Source: Acinetobacter baretiae
GTDB taxonomy: Bacteria; Pseudomonadota; Gammaproteobacteria; Pseudomonadales; Moraxellaceae
NCBI RefSeq assembly: GCF_015627105.1
Contig: NZ_VTDM01000009.1
Coordinates: 62,001 to 126,000 of the forward strand
Direction of reading: 5' to 3'
Length of the DNA: 64,000 nt
Shown: piece after piece, positions 28,164 through 38,600 of the stretch
Position numbering within the stretch: the first letter of the stretch is position 1
Layout of the letters: each line of letters begins with the position of its first letter
The notes under the pieces: model-generated
Databases searched by the model: none
Told to the model about the DNA's origin: nothing
Seen by the model: the letters and a program-made list of their open reading frames with translations, nothing else
Position numbers and translations under genes: made by a program

Positions 28164-30236
28164 TTAGTATTTAAATTTCAGATTAAACATAAAGGTACGC
28201 GGATTACCGAAATTAACCAATTGCGCGTTGGGGGTCGTACCTTGAATATAGTCTTTATCAAACAGGTTTTTTACACTGAAGTTTGCACCCCAATGTTTCG
28301 CTTCGTAGCCTGCATTAACATCAAAGAGCATGTAGCTTGGAATATATACATAGTAGGTTGAGCGTTGTGCAGATGCATGGCCTTGATAGCGCACGCTACC
28401 TCCGATATTCCAGCCTGTTTTATGGCTGTCGAAGTAGTACTGTGTAGAAAGTGATGCTGCATTTTTTGGAACATGGTTAATACGCTTACCAATGTCCGTT
28501 TTGGTGATACTCTCAGTCGTTTTTGCTGTTGGAATATAGCTATAAGCTGTAGAAATATTTAGCTGAGGTGTGATTGCAGCAGACAGTTCCGCTTCAAAAC
28601 CTTTGGTGGTTTGCTCACCTGTTTGAATAGAATAGGTGCCTGTAGTACTACTTTCAGTGACATTTTTACGCACGAGGTCATAGTACGCCATGTACCCTTG
28701 TAAGCGACCATCAAAACCTTGCAGTTTTATCCCTACTTCAATTTGTTTGCCTTTTTCAGGCTTTAATAATTCACCTTGTGAACCAGTGTCTGTAACAGGC
28801 ATGAATGACGTTGAATATGTGGTATAAGGCGCAAAATGATCATTCAGGTTGTACATTAACGATGCACTGCCTGTAAATGCATTGTCTGAATTTTTAATCG
28901 TATTATTTTTTACAAAGTTGTAAACTTTGACTTGTGTCCAGTCATGACGGGCAGATAAGTTGAGTAACCATTGGTCGTTAAATTTAAAATTATTCTTTAA
29001 ATATAAGCCTGTATATTGATTATAGGTTAAGTTCCAAGACGGTGTGCCTGTTTTAACGCTAGTGACACCATATGCTAATTTATTGGCATTGAGTGAATTA
29101 ATTGTATCTACACGTTGATAATAATCGCTACGTTCTCGCATTAAATCTACGCCAAGCATGCCGTTATACTGAACAGCACCAACGTTAAAGTTGCCTTGTA
29201 TATTTTGGTCTAATGCAAAATTACTGTCTTGTTTGTCTTGATAGTTAATTTGTCGAGTAAGATTTGGGAATTTTGCACCAGATGCTGAAAATACCGAATT
29301 ACTCCAGCTTGTATTTCGTGTTGCTGCAAAGTTTTGATTGAATTTCCAATGATCATTAAAGTAATGCGTGTAGTTGCTGCCAAAACGATATACATCTACG
29401 TCATAGCCACGGTCTGGTTCACCAATGAAAATGCTTTTACTATAGCCTTGATAGTTTTGTGGAATACCTTGATTACGAATGTACTCTCGATGTTGATAGC
29501 TGGCAATCACAGACAATTCGTCTTTATCGCCTAGATCGAAGTTATATGATGTTGCAACATATTGGTTTTTGAAATAAACATAGTCTGTTGGGTCGTTTTG
29601 GTCTGATGCTTTAGCCACAACTCGTACAGCACCTTTGCGACTATTTTCATGGGGTGCATAGTTTGCATCAAGGGTGGCCTCTTTGAGTGCATAACTGCCA
29701 TAGGTTAACCCGCCTTGAATAAAGGTCTGATCTTCTGGGCGTTTGGTTGTTAGGTTCACCAAACCACCAGGAAGAGCGAGGCCATACCCCACAGAGGTTG
29801 GGCCTTTAACCACTTCTACTGACTGCACACCTGCAATATCTTCAGACCTTAAAACATTGGTGGATGTTTGGGTGCGTAAGCCGTCAATGTAGGTTTGTGA
29901 GCTTGAAATCTGCCCCCGAATAATAAAATCATCCCAACCACGGCGACCATAAGGTGCAGTGTTTACTCCAGCTACACCTTGCAAAGCATCAGTTACACTT
30001 TGCATTTGTTTTTCTTCAATCTGTTGTTGTGTCACAACGCTAATTGATTGCGCTGTTTCAAATAAAGATGTACCTGTTTTAACCACAGATGCAGTTTTGG
30101 CTGCATAGTTGTTTTGATCTTGTTCGGCTTGTGCTTGAATCGATGGAAGCATGGTGTTGCTTTGGAGCGCAGCATAGGTGTTTGGAAATGTGGTGGCAAG
30201 AATACACAATGCCAAAAAAGATCGTTTGATCTGCAT
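28164..30236 (-). CDS. TonB-dependent siderophore receptor, paralogue of 13958-16147
   Basis: Outer-membrane ferric siderophore transporter of 690 residues. The signal peptide ends near Ala22, with a TonB-box-like MLPSIQAQAE at 28-37. The plug has AQSISVVTQQQIEEKQ, GVNTAPYGRRGWDDFIIRGQ and GPTSVGYGLALPGGLVNLTTK, and the barrel ends in FNLKFKY. It shares NYAAKTA, SVIASYQHREYIRNQGIP and NLFDKDYIQGTTPN-like segments with the receptor 12 kb upstream, so the two are paralogues; the loops differ, suggesting different ligands. A Fur-box-like site lies upstream. Ligand unknown; a hydroxamate siderophore is the family-based guess. Confidence 0.92.
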   Translation of the reverse strand: MQIKRSFLALCILATTFPNTYAALQSNTMLPSIQAQAEQDQNNYAAKTASVVKTGTSLFETAQSISVVTQQQIEEKQMQSVTDALQGVAGVNTAPYGRRGWDDFIIRGQISSSQTYIDGLRTQTSTNVLRSEDIAGVQSVEVVKGPTSVGYGLALPGGLVNLTTKRPEDQTFIQGGLTYGSYALKEATLDANYAPHENSRKGAVRVVAKASDQNDPTDYVYFKNQYVATSYNFDLGDKDELSVIASYQHREYIRNQGIPQNYQGYSKSIFIGEPDRGYDVDVYRFGSNYTHYFNDHWKFNQNFAATRNTSWSNSVFSASGAKFPNLTRQINYQDKQDSNFALDQNIQGNFNVGAVQYNGMLGVDLMRERSDYYQRVDTINSLNANKLAYGVTSVKTGTPSWNLTYNQYTGLYLKNNFKFNDQWLLNLSARHDWTQVKVYNFVKNNTIKNSDNAFTGSASLMYNLNDHFAPYTTYSTSFMPVTDTGSQGELLKPEKGKQIEVGIKLQGFDGRLQGYMAYYDLVRKNVTESSTTGTYSIQTGEQTTKGFEAELSAAITPQLNISTAYSYIPTAKTTESITKTDIGKRINHVPKNAASLSTQYYFDSHKTGWNIGGSVRYQGHASAQRSTYYVYIPSYMLFDVNAGYEAKHWGANFSVKNLFDKDYIQGTTPNAQLVNFGNPRTFMFNLKFKY

Positions 30237-30259
30237 GATAAATAAACCCCCAAGTAAAC

Positions 30260-30278
30260 GATAATTATAATTATTCTT
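30260..30278 (-). promoter_or_regulatory. Fur-box-like site upstream of the second siderophore receptor
   Basis: On the minus strand the site reads AAGAATAATTATAATTATC, matching the 19-base Fur consensus at 14 positions. It lies 24-42 bases upstream of the ATG. Confidence 0.5.
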
Positions 30279-30409
30279 ATTTTACTTTTAAAGTCCTTTA
30301 TAAAGGCTTTGAAGATCTAAAGTTGTTTTTTTAATCTAGATAAAATACAAAGAGAAAAACAAGGAATAAAATTAATGTTTATTCCTTTGTAAGCATACTG
30401 AATGAGCAA

Positions 30410-31258
30410 TTATAAATAATCTAAACCAATATCTAAATATCGAGCACTGTGTGTTAGATAACCTAAAGCCATAAAATCTACCCCTGTTTCTGCAACCGCC
30501 TGAGCCGTGTGTGGTGTAATGCCTCCAGATGCTTCGGTTGCTGTGTGTCCTTGGCAAAGCGCTACGGCACGTTTAAGGGTTTCAGGTGACATATTGTCTA
30601 ATAAGACCAATGAAACCCCTTCTTTTAATACGAATTCAAGTTGTTCTAGGGTATCTACTTCAACTTCTATGGGAATCAGATGTCCTGCATATATTTTTGC
30701 TTTTTGAATGGTTGAAATGATGTCTCCGCCCGACAGTGCAATGTGATTGTCTTTAATTAAAATAGCATCATCTAAGCCCATGCGATGATTTCTACCTCCT
30801 CCTGTGCGGACGGCATATTTTTGAATATCTCGTAACCCAGGAATGGTTTTACGTGTACAAGTTAGACGAGTTGATGTATGTGCAATACTGCTTTGAATCT
30901 CATGAGTGGTGGTTGCAATCCCACTCAGATGCGTCAGGAAATTTAATGCTGTACGTTCTGCACTGAGTATGGCATGTGCATTGCCTTGAATAGATGCAAT
31001 GATGGTTTGGGGCGCTATTTCGGCACCATCTTTGAGATGTGCATGGAATTCAAGTTTTGGGTCCATGGCTTTAAAGGCGAGTCGTGCTAAATCTATACCG
31101 CATAAAATACCTGACTCACGTGCCACAATATGTAACTGTGCTTCTTTTTGAGCAGGAATGACGGCTGCAGAAGTAACATCACCACGTCGCCCGAGATCTT
31201 CTCTTAAAGCAGTTTGTACAAGGGGGTGTAAAATCACGTCAGGCAATGCGTAATGCAT
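30410..31258 (-). CDS. nadC: Nicotinate-nucleotide pyrophosphorylase (quinolinate phosphoribosyltransferase)
   Basis: Converts quinolinate and PRPP to nicotinate mononucleotide, the third step of de novo NAD synthesis. The 282-residue product has REDLGRRGDVTSAAVIP, TRKTIPGLRDIQKYAVRTGGGRNHRMGLDDAILIKDNHI (split motif of substrate-binding Arg, Lys and His residues) and EASGGITPHTA. The ATG at 31258 has AGGAG seven bases upstream; the one at 31282 lies inside the probable operator and too near the expected transcription start. It follows the nrtR-type gene on the same strand but has its own operator. Confidence 0.94.
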   Translation of the reverse strand: MHYALPDVILHPLVQTALREDLGRRGDVTSAAVIPAQKEAQLHIVARESGILCGIDLARLAFKAMDPKLEFHAHLKDGAEIAPQTIIASIQGNAHAILSAERTALNFLTHLSGIATTTHEIQSSIAHTSTRLTCTRKTIPGLRDIQKYAVRTGGGRNHRMGLDDAILIKDNHIALSGGDIISTIQKAKIYAGHLIPIEVEVDTLEQLEFVLKEGVSLVLLDNMSPETLKRAVALCQGHTATEASGGITPHTAQAVAETGVDFMALGYLTHSARYLDIGLDYL

Positions 31259-31273
31259 AGTAAATCTCCTATA

Positions 31274-31292
31274 TATACTCATATAGAGTATA
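31274..31292 (-). promoter_or_regulatory. Probable NrtR operator overlapping the nadC -10 element
   Basis: The 19-base site has perfect seven-base arms, TATACTC and GAGTATA, separated by five bases. On the minus strand TTGCGT (31311-31316) and TATACT (31287-31292) form a sigma70-type promoter with an 18-base spacer, so the palindrome covers the -10 and start region. The same arms occur before nadA. Confidence 0.65.
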
Positions 31293-31320
31293 TGTTGGAA
31301 ATTTATACGGACGCAATCTT

Positions 31321-32241
31321 TTAATGATTGGCTGCAGGAAGTTTATAGCCAGACAGAAGGCTTTCTTGAAGGACGTTCTTTTTAAATCGATAAAGCTGTG
31401 CAGGGCGACCTCGTTCAACTAAAGCTTCTTTGCCTGTTGCTTCAATGACATTTTGATGATGAATGAAACGTCTGAAGTTTTGTTTGTGTAGTTCAATACC
31501 TGTTAGAGCCTCTAAGCTTTTTTGTAATTGCAATAACGTAAACTCAGTTGGCATAAGATCAAAAATAACAGGTCGATATTTTAATTTTGCACGGAGTCGT
31601 GTCATGGCTGTTGCAAGTACTCGACGATGATGATTGTGCATGGGTTGACCTGTAATTTTTTCAGGCAATTGCTGGTTAAAATAAGGCGATTCAACAATTA
31701 ATCCTGCTTCGTACATCAGTTCATAACGTAAAAGTACATGTTCTTCTTGCCATTCATGATCATGCAGCCCCCAACACAAATTCAGACGTTGCGTACGTTG
31801 GTTATGTATTTCAGTACGAGATGATGAGTCTACCCAATTTTGTATTTGATTGATAATTAAATGAATGTTTGTATAGTGATCGGGTTGTCTACGATCTTCC
31901 CAAGGAAAATAGGCATACCAATCATGCCATTTGGCATTTAATGCAAGTTTTTCTTCATCTGCTTCTTTAACCAACCCTAAATAGCTGACATAAACAACAG
32001 GATAACCAATGGTTTGTGAACGCTTTACATCTACAAATGTATAAAGCTGTTCCATATAACCTAAAGGTTGTCGAGTTTGTTGTTGTACCCATGTACGAGC
32101 ACCTGCTTGTAATGAGTGATGAATGGCGGTGAGAGGGCCTGAAGGTAACAAATTACCCTCATGAATTGTTAACACACGTGCTGAAAAATTTGTCACTGCA
32201 ATGAGTACAGCAACAAGTTCTGTGGTTGTTTCTTGAACCAT
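31321..32241 (-). CDS. nrtR: NrtR-type (Nudix-related) transcriptional regulator of NAD genes
   Basis: A 306-residue protein of the NrtR family, which binds DNA and responds to ADP-ribose or related NAD metabolites. The N-terminal Nudix-like part (about 8-160) carries LPSGPLTAIHHSLQAGARTWV (32-52) and GYMEQLYTFVD (61-71), but the catalytic Nudix box is degenerate, as expected for a regulator. The C-terminal winged-helix domain (about 225-295) contains FTLLQLQKSLEALTG and NFRRFIHHQNVI, ending with the GRPAQLYRFK wing. It lies between nadC and nadA, and matching palindromes precede both genes, which supports repression of de novo NAD synthesis. Confidence 0.85.
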   Translation of the reverse strand: MVQETTTELVAVLIAVTNFSARVLTIHEGNLLPSGPLTAIHHSLQAGARTWVQQQTRQPLGYMEQLYTFVDVKRSQTIGYPVVYVSYLGLVKEADEEKLALNAKWHDWYAYFPWEDRRQPDHYTNIHLIINQIQNWVDSSSRTEIHNQRTQRLNLCWGLHDHEWQEEHVLLRYELMYEAGLIVESPYFNQQLPEKITGQPMHNHHRRVLATAMTRLRAKLKYRPVIFDLMPTEFTLLQLQKSLEALTGIELHKQNFRRFIHHQNVIEATGKEALVERGRPAQLYRFKKNVLQESLLSGYKLPAANH

Positions 32242-32400
32242 ATATATTTTATGTTCTCTTATATTGCGTGATTAAATGTCATACCGTTTATTGTATTTGA
32301 AACAGATGACTTGTTGAATACTTCTGAAAAAATTAGAACAATCTTGTGATTTTTAATAAAAATCAATATATATCATTGTCTTATATTATTTATACTCAAT

Positions 32401-32443
32401 TTGATTAAAAATAGTTTGAATTTATATACTCATTATGAGCATA
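32401..32443 (+). promoter_or_regulatory. nadA promoter with overlapping probable NrtR operator
   Basis: TTGATT (32401-32406) and TATACT (32425-32430) with an 18-base spacer form a sigma70-type promoter. The palindrome TATACTC-N5-GAGCATA at 32425-32443 overlaps the -10; one base of one arm differs from the nadC operator. Binding there would block nadAB transcription. Confidence 0.65.
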
Positions 32444-32464
32444 ATTAGTAAAGAAGTAATTTGG

Positions 32465-33676
32465 ATGAATGTAATGAAAAACGCCATTGAGCATTATCCC
32501 TATGAAAAGCCATCGTTGGATTTCATGCAAACCTATTTAGCCGATATAAAAGAACAGCACTTACAAAATAGTTGTACGTTGCAACAAGCGTGGGCTAAAG
32601 TTGCCCAACCCATCGAACAAGAACAACAAAAACATTATATTGAAGAAATTAAGCAACATTTAAAAGAGCGTAATGCAGTGATGGTTGCACACTATTATGT
32701 TGAACCTGAATTGCAAGATCTTGCTTTAGAAACAGGAGGGATGGTCGGAGATTCGCTAGAAATGGCAAAGTTTTGTAAATCTCACCCTGCGGACACGCTA
32801 CTTGTTGCGGGAGTTCGATTTATGGGAGAAACCGCTAAAATTTTAAGCCCTCATAAAACCGTTCTGATGCCTGATTTAGATGCAACCTGTTCACTTGATT
32901 TAGGCTGTCCTATCGATGAATTTTCAAAATTCTGTGATGACCATCCTGATCGTACAGTTGTGGTGTATGCCAATACAAGTGCAGAAGTCAAAGCACGTGC
33001 AGATTGGATTGTTACTTCTTCAATTGCTATTGAAATTGTGCAGTACTTACATGCACAAGGGCAAAAAATTATTTGGGGGCCTGATCGTCATTTGGGAAGC
33101 TATATTCAAGCACAAACAGGTGCAGATATGCTGTTATGGCAAGGGTCTTGTATTGTTCACAACGAGTTTAAAAGCATTGAACTTGAGCATTTAAAGCAAA
33201 AGCATCCTGATGCATTGGTGTTGGTGCATCCTGAATCTCCTGCTGAAGTGGTGGCCCATGCAGATGTGATTGGTTCGACCAGTAAGTTACTCAAAGCGGT
33301 AACGCAATATGACAATCAAACATTTATTGTCGCGACAGATTTGGGCATTTTGCACGAAATGCAAAAACAAGCGCCTCATAAGCAGTTTATTGCAGCACCT
33401 ACTGCAGGCAAGGGGGCAACGTGTAAGTCATGTGCATTTTGTCCATGGATGGCGATGAATGGTTTAGAGGGTTGTTTAAATGCGTTGAAATATCAGCAAA
33501 ATTGTATTGAGTTAGATTCAGATTTAGTGGTAGAGGCCGAAAAACCTATTTTAAAAATGTTGGATTTTTCTGAGAAATATCAAAAATTTAATCAAGAAAA
33601 TAAGCATGCTGTCAATCTAAATACACAGGATTTTCATGTATGGCTAATGGAGCAACAGCATGGTGCAAAGTTTTGA
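32465..33676 (+). CDS. nadA: Quinolinate synthase NadA
   Basis: 4Fe-4S enzyme that condenses iminoaspartate with DHAP to quinolinate. The 403-residue product has the conserved [46 protein letters not shown], and the cluster-ligand region [20 protein letters not shown] chose ATG 32465 because the ATG at 32435 lies in the operator, at or before the expected transcription start; AAGAAG lies eight bases upstream of 32465. The N-terminus is about 50 residues longer than in E. coli. It overlaps nadB by 17 bases. Confidence 0.93.
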   Translation: MNVMKNAIEHYPYEKPSLDFMQTYLADIKEQHLQNSCTLQQAWAKVAQPIEQEQQKHYIEEIKQHLKERNAVMVAHYYVEPELQDLALETGGMVGDSLEMAKFCKSHPADTLLVAGVRFMGETAKILSPHKTVLMPDLDATCSLDLGCPIDEFSKFCDDHPDRTVVVYANTSAEVKARADWIVTSSIAIEIVQYLHAQGQKIIWGPDRHLGSYIQAQTGADMLLWQGSCIVHNEFKSIELEHLKQKHPDALVLVHPESPAEVVAHADVIGSTSKLLKAVTQYDNQTFIVATDLGILHEMQKQAPHKQFIAAPTAGKGATCKSCAFCPWMAMNGLEGCLNALKYQQNCIELDSDLVVEAEKPILKMLDFSEKYQKFNQENKHAVNLNTQDFHVWLMEQQHGAKF

Positions 33677-35192
33677 GTATGATGTTGTTATTGTGGGTGC
33701 AGGGTTAGCAGGTTTAACGGTGGCATTGTCTTTACCACAACATATGCGTATAGGGTTATTTTTAAAAGACGAGCTTCATATTTGCTCAAGTTACATGGCA
33801 CAAGGTGGGATTGCTGCTGTTTTGGCTGAAACGGACAGTATAGAAAATCATGTACAAAATACGATAACAGCAGGTGCAGGATTGTGCCATGTAGGAAATA
33901 CACAAAAGATTTTAGCTCAAGCCCCTAAAGCCATTGCTTGGTTGCAACAGCAAGGTGTGATCTTTGATACAGAAGTATTTAATGACCCTACTCAATTGCA
34001 TTTAACGAAAGAAGGTGGGCACGATCATCGCCGTATTGTGCATGTGGCAGATCATACAGGGCAGTCGATCATTCAAGCATTGGTTAAAAAGCTAAATACT
34101 GCACAGCATATTGAATGTTTGTTTGGATATGAAATTGAGTCTTTGTTAATGCGTGGAACGCATTGTTACGGTATACGAGGTAAACGTGAAGGTGAGCAAC
34201 GTAACTTTATTGCACAATATAGCGTACTTGCAACAGGAGGATTAGGACAACTTTTTGAAAGAACCACAAATCCAATCACGGCAACAGGTGATGGCGTTGC
34301 ATTGGCTTATCATGCAGGGTGTCGTGTTGCAAATTTGGAGTTTATTCAATTTCATCCAACGGGGCTTGCCATAGAAAATGCAGGTGGATTTCTTATTTCA
34401 GAAGCTTTACGTGGCGAAGGTGGAATCTTACGCAACATAGATGGTCATCGGTTTATGCCAGACTATGATGAACGTGCTGAGCTTGCACCAAGAGATATAG
34501 TGGCTCGTTCAATATTTAAAGAAATGAGTCGGCAAAATCATCAACCTGTATTTTTAGATATGACCCATTTAGATGCAAATTTTATTCAAACACATTTCCC
34601 TGCAATTTATGCAAAATGTAATTCGTTAGGTTTAGATATTTCTCGTGAAATGATTCCTGTTGCACCCACGGTTCATTACAGTTGTGGGGGTGTGTTAACC
34701 GATGCGTATGGGCATACCGATCTTGAGCATCTGTATGCTGTAGGTGAGGTTGCATGTACGGGGTTACACGGAGCAAATCGCTTAGCCAGTAATTCTTTAC
34801 TAGAGTGTGTTGTCGTGGGACGTTATATTGCACAAGATATATTCGAGGGTCATTCATGGTCATATCCCACAGTTGCATCGTATAAAATAACCACTTATGC
34901 ATCTACTGACATCAACATTAATCCTGAACAAGTCGCCTTTTCACCCCAAATTTTACAACGATGGATGAGCCAATATTTTGGTATTGTGCGTGATCAAACA
35001 GGACTATTTAAATTATATGTACAATTAAATATGTGGAAAGAACAACACCCTCAGGAACACTTAATTACTGTTGCATTGTTGATGGTAAATGCAGCATTAG
35101 AACGTTTAGAAAGCCGAGGTGCGCATTTTAATGACACTTATCCTGATCTTTTAAATCATGAATTATATTCAATTGGTGTAAATGCGCATTGA
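33660..35192 (+). CDS. nadB: L-aspartate oxidase NadB
   Basis: FAD flavoprotein that oxidises L-aspartate to iminoaspartate, the first step of de novo NAD synthesis. The 510-residue product has the FAD motif [16 protein letters not shown], the succinate dehydrogenase-like [17 protein letters not shown] and [11 protein letters not shown], then the active-site segment [20 protein letters not shown] and the [18 protein letters not shown] loop. Its ATG lies 17 bases inside nadA, so the two are translated from one message. The product feeds NadA directly. Confidence 0.95.
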   Translation: MVQSFEYDVVIVGAGLAGLTVALSLPQHMRIGLFLKDELHICSSYMAQGGIAAVLAETDSIENHVQNTITAGAGLCHVGNTQKILAQAPKAIAWLQQQGVIFDTEVFNDPTQLHLTKEGGHDHRRIVHVADHTGQSIIQALVKKLNTAQHIECLFGYEIESLLMRGTHCYGIRGKREGEQRNFIAQYSVLATGGLGQLFERTTNPITATGDGVALAYHAGCRVANLEFIQFHPTGLAIENAGGFLISEALRGEGGILRNIDGHRFMPDYDERAELAPRDIVARSIFKEMSRQNHQPVFLDMTHLDANFIQTHFPAIYAKCNSLGLDISREMIPVAPTVHYSCGGVLTDAYGHTDLEHLYAVGEVACTGLHGANRLASNSLLECVVVGRYIAQDIFEGHSWSYPTVASYKITTYASTDININPEQVAFSPQILQRWMSQYFGIVRDQTGLFKLYVQLNMWKEQHPQEHLITVALLMVNAALERLESRGAHFNDTYPDLLNHELYSIGVNAH

Positions 35193-35616
35193 GATTCATT
35201 TAATCATGATTTTTTAAATGACAATTGAGAGCCCATCATATCGATTGCAAGATCAAGAAAGCTGTTGATTGGCTGAAAAATCACTTTTGATTTTTCATTT
35301 CAATAAGACGGTATTGAAAGAAGCCTTGATCTTTGAATATCTCTGTTGAGATTTAATTGGTGATATAAATGCAAGATCATGACTAAGAAAGTATTTATTC
35401 ATATTTTTTAAATATAATCAACGCTGTGTATGTCCGATATGTGTTGGGATAAAAAGAATAAATGATCCAAAGAGATCTGATGAATTTAATGAAATAACGG
35501 TGGTTGATTGATTTGGAGTTGCGTAAAATATAGCGAGATCAGGTCTGTATTATTTCAGCATCATTGGCAGTGGTGGTTAAATATGTTGCGATCATAATCA
35601 TCATAAAGGAGCTGTT
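35193..35616. other. Non-coding region between nadB and recC
   Basis: About 420 AT-rich bases without a convincing ORF. A nine-base stem TGAAAAATC / GATTTTTCA at 35274-35297 is the only clear hairpin and could end nadAB transcripts, though no T tract follows. A recC promoter is expected near the end but not recognisable. Confidence 0.45.
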
Positions 35617-38600
35617 ATGGGCATTCATGTTTGCCAAAGTCAGAAGCTAGAAGTTCTTGCACAAATGTTATTGGCACAAGTGAATCAGCCCTCTTCAAAT
35701 GTTTTAGAAGCGTTGCAAAGCCAGCATTTTATTGTGCCTAATCAGGCTGTTGAATATTGGTTGACCCAATATATTGCTCAACAACAAGGCATTAGTGCAA
35801 ACCATGTTTTTCATTATCGTATTCAAGCCTTTCAGTGGTTTATTTACCAACATGTATTAACCAACAAAGACCAAGTTCGTCAGGCCAACTTACCGCGCTT
35901 AGTCATCAAGTGGCGAATTTATACGGCATTGTCGCAGTTAAGTGAGCAAGGTGTATTGCTATCTCAACAGCACCCAATGTATGCATTTATTCAGCGTATT
36001 GAAGAGAGTGCATCACATCTTACTGACCATGTGCAAAAACAACAAAAAAAGCAAAGTATGTGGTATTGGGTCGCAGAAAATGTCTCTAAACTATTTAGCC
36101 ATTACATGGCATATCGAGGGCATTGTCATCAAGACCATGGTGATTTACCTTGTGATTGTCGTCATAATTGGTTGGCACAGTGGGGTGCAGGACAACACTT
36201 AGATATAGAGGCACTGATCTCTCCTGAACAACAGGTGTCTTTATATAATTTAGAGCAAGCTGGTGCATTAGAGCTGTGGCAAAGTTGGTTATGGCAACAT
36301 ATTTTTCATGAAGACTTTTTAAATATACATGCCATTGATGATGCATTTTGGCAGCGTTTATCACACATGAGCGAACAAGAACGCAGTGAAGCATTACCGC
36401 CACAGGTGATTGTATTTACACTTCTAGATCTACCGCCAGTGCAACTCCATTTTTTACGCCGTTTAGCACAATATACTGACGTTATTATTTATCACTACAA
36501 CCCATCACAAGAATATTGGGCAGATAGCGTCGATCCGAGATGGAAAAAAAGTTATGACGCGAAAGTCAAACAGCGTTTTATTGAAAAAAATCAGCAACAA
36601 GGAAAAGTGGTGTCTGATCAAGACATCGATCATTTTCTTCAGCGCTTTAATCAACATTTTGATGCAGAATCAAGAGAATCTAGACACCCATTACTGACAC
36701 GCTTTGGTAAACAGGCACGAGATCATTTTTCTTTACTTGCAGGCTTGTCGTCTGGAGAGGAGGGGGAGTGGGTCGATGTTTTTGTAGATATCGATGCAGA
36801 TCATATTTTGCATCAATTACAAGCCGATATTTTGTATCTTATGGAGCCTGAAGCAGGTGGCTATGCATTAAAAGAAAATGATCAGTCGATTCAAATACAC
36901 GTGTGTCATACCACACTTCGTCAGTTAGAGGTGTTGAAAACACAATTGGTGAAATGGTTGGCTGAAAAAGATCCGACACAGCCACGTCGTTTAGATGATA
37001 TTTTAATTCTGACACCATCGTTAGCTGATATTGAACCGTTGGTACGCAGTGTCTTTGCACCTATGCCAAATTTGCACGGTAAACTGCAAGATGATTATTT
37101 ACCCATCAAAATGGCAGGTGTAATGCAGTTTGATTTAAATAATGCATGGCAGGCAGTTTTGGGACGAATTACATTGCCTGAAGGGCGTTTTCAATTCCCT
37201 GATTTTTCGGATTGGTTAAGTTTGTTGGCAACACAGCGATTTTACAACATCGACCATCAAGCAGTTGAACGTATTTTGCAATTATTAGATCGTGCAGGGT
37301 TTAAACGGGGATTAGACGATATACATTTAAAGCGAACATTATTGGCAGATGATACAGATTACCGTTATACCTTTAAATTTGCTTTAGATCGCTTGGTGAA
37401 GGGCGTGGCGGTGCCTGAACATTGTATGGTGCTCGATGGATTGAGTATAGATCACATCATGCCAGAAGATTTTGCTTTGATTGGTGTACTCATCCAAATG
37501 TATCAAGATTTTGATACACGCCGTGATTGGTTGTATAGCGATGCATTTTCAAAAACTACAGTTGAGGCGTGGTTGAGCATTTTACTTGAGGAAGTGAATG
37601 CATTTGAAAAACAGGGTGAAACAGTTTTACGTAGTGTGAAAGAAGTCATACAAAAACAAATACGTATGCTGACATTAACAGCCAATTATGAACAACGACA
37701 TGCCAAAACCGAAGACCTTGCTGCCTTAACGGACTTGGTTTTACCGCTTGCAAGTGTAATCCAAGAAATTAGTCAGGCCATAGAAAGTCATGTCGAGCAA
37801 GCGATACCGAGTGGATCAATTACATTTAGTGAAATCGGCCACATTCGACCATTACCATACCGTTTAGTGGTGATATTAAATTTAGACAATGGCGTGTTTC
37901 CAAGTCAGCAACGGCATACACCATTTGATCTCATGCAAGTGCTTCGCCCAATTTTAGGGGATCGCTCTCGTCTTGAAGATGATCAAGGGGCTTTTTTAGA
38001 TGCGTTATTGCTTGCAAAAGATGCACTGTGGTTATTTTATAATGGTTTTGATGCTAATGATGGTGAAGTACGTCCACCATCTGTGGTGTTACAAGAGCTT
38101 ATTGATCATTTGGCCTTTATTATTGCTGTGCCTGAACAACCAAAGCAATTTAATGATTATGGTTTAGAGATTGCACCACATTTATATCCGTTGTATCACT
38201 TACATCACTTACAGCCGTTTCACATTGAATACTTTAACCAACCTGACCGACCAAATTACCATGATCAATGGTTTGAGGTGGCATCTCAGTTGCAACAGAA
38301 TACTGAAAAACGTCCTGCATGGGTGGATGTAGGCGTAACTGTGCCTGCCAAAACTGTGCAAGTAATTGAACAACAACAGTGGTTATCTGATGTTACCTTT
38401 CCTGCACGATTATATTTAAACGCTTTGGGCATGGTGAATACGCATTTGACCGAAGAGGTTCAAAACAGCGAACCTCTTTTGTTAAATGGTTTAGCTCGGT
38501 ATCACATTCGTGATTTTTTACAACAGCAACAACACGCGCCAAATATCAATTTACTCATGGATTGTTTACCTGTTGGAAAAGTGAAATATAGTGCATGGCA

